From Coprococcus_A sp051877705 (GTDB lineage Bacteria > Bacillota > Clostridia > Lachnospirales > Lachnospiraceae), in assembly GCA_051877705.1 (NCBI GenBank), contig JBJEJD010000206.1, positions 1-7,638 on the forward strand: a stretch of 7,638 nucleotides of DNA, given 5' to 3'. The notes beneath the pieces were generated by a model. The model saw only the letters and a program-made list of their open reading frames with translations. It searched no databases and was not told the DNA's origin. Made by a program: the position numbers and the translations under genes. Positions 6,342-7,638 of the stretch are shown here, one piece after another. Each line of letters opens with the position of its first letter. Positions within the stretch are counted from its first letter, which is position 1.

Positions 6342-7512
6342 AGCTTTTTTGATTAAATATGGTGAAATTGGTATCAAAGGCAAGAACAGATATCTGTTTG
6401 AGTATGCGCTGATGGATCAGATCAAGTTTTCCCTCAGAAAAGTTGAGGGTCACTTCACAGTGTCAAAGGAACAAGGCCGTGTTTATGTGGAGGCACTGAG
6501 TGATTTTGATTACGATGAGGTCGTAAAGGCATTGTCCAGAGTTTTTGGTATTGTGGCCATCTGCCCGGTTGTTTTATGTGATAACAACGAATGGAGCCAT
6601 TTATGTCAGGTCGTGGGTGATTATATGGAAGAAACCTACCCGGATAAAAAACTGACCTTCAAAGTATTTGCCAGAAGGGCAGATAAAAATTATCCAAAAC
6701 ATTCAATGGAGATTGCTGCTGATATGGGCGAGTACCTGTTGGATCGTTTTCCGGATATGAGGGTGGATGTACACAAACCGGATGTTGCACTGAATATTGA
6801 AGTCAGAGAGAGGACCTATATTTATTCTATCTCCATTCCGGGACCTGGAGGTATGCCGGTAGGTACCAATGGCAAGGCGACTCTTCTTTTGTCGGGTGGT
6901 ATTGACAGTCCGGTGGCCGGCTATATGATTGCCAAACGAGGAGTCAAAATTGATGCGGTCTATTTCCATGCACCGCCATATACAAGCGAACGTGCCAAGC
7001 AAAAGGTTGTGGATCTGGCGAAGATAGTGGCCGCCTATGCAGGTCCGATTCAGCTGCATGTTATCAATTTTACGGATATTCAGCTGGCTATCTATGATAA
7101 ATGTCCTCATGATGAACTGACGATTATCATGCGTCGTTATATGATGAAGATCGCAGAGCATATCGCATTGGAAGAAGGCTCATTAGGTCTGATTACCGGT
7201 GAGAGTATTGGTCAGGTGGCAAGTCAGACCATGCAGAGTCTGCGGGCAACGAATGCAGTATGTACGCTGCCTGTCTATCGCCCTGTCATTGGTTTTGACA
7301 AGAATGATATTGTTGAAATATCAGAGAAAATCGGCGCTTTTGAGACATCAATTCAGCCTTTTGAGGATTGTTGTACAATTTTTGTGGCCAAGCATCCGGT
7401 GACAAAACCAAATATACGTGCCATAGAGAGATCGGAGCATCATCTGGTGGATATCATCGATGATTTGATGAAGAAGGCTATTGAGACCAGAGAAACAATT
7501 CTGTGTGAATAG
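6334..7512 (+). CDS. thiI: tRNA 4-thiouridine synthase ThiI, short form without rhodanese domain
   Basis: A 392-residue enzyme that adenylates U8 of tRNA and replaces its oxygen with sulfur to give 4-thiouridine; in many bacteria it also serves thiamine thiazole synthesis. The GTG start gives MFKAFLIKYGEIGIKGKNR, the normal ThiI N-terminus, and overlaps the desulfurase gene by eight bases. Domains in order: N-terminal ferredoxin-like domain, THUMP RNA-binding domain (about 60-165), and the ATP pyrophosphatase domain with the PP-loop SGGIDS (187-192) and GESIGQVASQTMQSL (289-303). C346 and C347 in FEDCCTIF are the candidates for the pyrophosphatase-domain catalytic cysteine (Cys344 in E. coli). 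The protein ends soon after and has no C-terminal rhodanese domain, as in B. subtilis ThiI, so sulfur probably passes directly from the adjacent desulfurase. The role in thiamine synthesis is not resolved by this sequence. Confidence 0.96.
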   Translation: MFKAFLIKYGEIGIKGKNRYLFEYALMDQIKFSLRKVEGHFTVSKEQGRVYVEALSDFDYDEVVKALSRVFGIVAICPVVLCDNNEWSHLCQVVGDYMEETYPDKKLTFKVFARRADKNYPKHSMEIAADMGEYLLDRFPDMRVDVHKPDVALNIEVRERTYIYSISIPGPGGMPVGTNGKATLLLSGGIDSPVAGYMIAKRGVKIDAVYFHAPPYTSERAKQKVVDLAKIVAAYAGPIQLHVINFTDIQLAIYDKCPHDELTIIMRRYMMKIAEHIALEEGSLGLITGESIGQVASQTMQSLRATNAVCTLPVYRPVIGFDKNDIVEISEKIGAFETSIQPFEDCCTIFVAKHPVTKPNIRAIERSEHHLVDIIDDLMKKAIETRETILCE

Positions 7513-7542
7513 AAAAAGGTGCTGTATGTGAATACAGCACCT
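7513..7542 (-). terminator. Intrinsic terminator of the convergent minus-strand gene
   Basis: A perfect 11-base-pair stem (7517-7527 with 7532-7542) surrounds the four-base loop GTGA. On the minus strand it is followed by a run of five T (the AAAAA at 7513-7517 on the plus strand), as in an intrinsic terminator, and it lies 12 bases beyond the minus-strand stop. On the plus strand it follows the thiI stop almost directly but is followed by ACAAATATAA rather than a T-run, so it would terminate thiI less well. It may work in both directions. Confidence 0.8.
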
Positions 7543-7554
7543 ACAAATATAATA

Positions 7555-7638
7555 TTATTCAACGATAAATGGTTCAATAGTTGTGAGAATCTGATCCATT
7601 TCGTCGCTCTCATGAATAGTGAGTTCGATCGGCTTGGA
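7555..7638 (-). CDS. C-terminal fragment of an unidentified protein
   Basis: Read on the minus strand, the frame is open from the window edge for 27 codons and ends in TAA (7555-7557). The peptide begins SKPIELTIHESDEMD and ends TTIEPFIVE: acidic, with no recognisable motif. It is convincing as a real gene end because it is followed by a hairpin with a T-run in its own direction and because it fits the compact convergent arrangement with thiI. I do not recognise the family and assign no function. Confidence 0.6.
   Translation of the reverse strand, partial: SKPIELTIHESDEMDQILTTIEPFIVE

Noticed and set aside
7548..7553. TATAAT on the plus strand after thiI
   Set aside because: No -35 box at a suitable distance and no plus-strand gene follows; it is a chance match in AT-rich intergenic DNA.
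1..7638. Mobile elements, CRISPR arrays, tRNA or rRNA genes, defence genes
   Set aside because: None was seen: no transposase or integrase motifs, no regularly spaced repeats, and no cloverleaf or rRNA sequence recognised.

Overview
The window is an ordinary, densely packed chromosomal segment from a low-to-moderate GC Gram-positive bacterium of the Clostridia, most likely a Lachnospiraceae-type gut anaerobe. The main support is that DnaK lacks the roughly 24-residue insertion in the ATPase domain that Gram-negative DnaKs carry. The gene order dnaK-dnaJ-prmA-rsmE, the ThiI without a rhodanese domain next to its own cysteine desulfurase, and the strong purine-rich ribosome binding sites all agree. 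The assignment to family is an inference; no 16S or other marker is present.

Layout. Bases 1-1823 are dnaK, cut by the left edge so that only about the first 15 codons are missing. Bases 1824-2032 are an unusually structured 209-base gap with three consecutive hairpins. dnaJ follows (2033-3211) and ends at a probable intrinsic terminator (3231-3258). prmA (3321-4274) comes next. A good sigma-A promoter (4283-4312) lies just after it and drives a tight unit: rsmE (4378-5118), a cysteine desulfurase (5127-6341) and thiI (6334-7512). The last two overlap by 8 bases. The right edge holds the last 27 codons of an unidentified gene on the minus strand (7555-7638). It converges on thiI, and a hairpin between the two genes has a T-run on the minus strand.

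How the genes work together. DnaK and DnaJ are the Hsp70/Hsp40 folding machine; the usual upstream partners hrcA and grpE would lie left of the window. PrmA and RsmE act on the ribosome, methylating protein L11 and 16S rRNA U1498. The cysteine desulfurase supplies persulfide sulfur to ThiI, which makes 4-thiouridine in tRNA and possibly contributes sulfur for thiamine. The second half of the window is therefore mainly RNA and ribosome modification.

I found no mobile element, CRISPR array, defence system or new multi-gene system. The part that conventional genes do not explain is the dnaK-dnaJ gap, with two long stems that can each be capped by a GNRA tetraloop and a third stem next to the dnaJ ribosome binding site. 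It is the best candidate here for an undescribed cis-acting RNA element.
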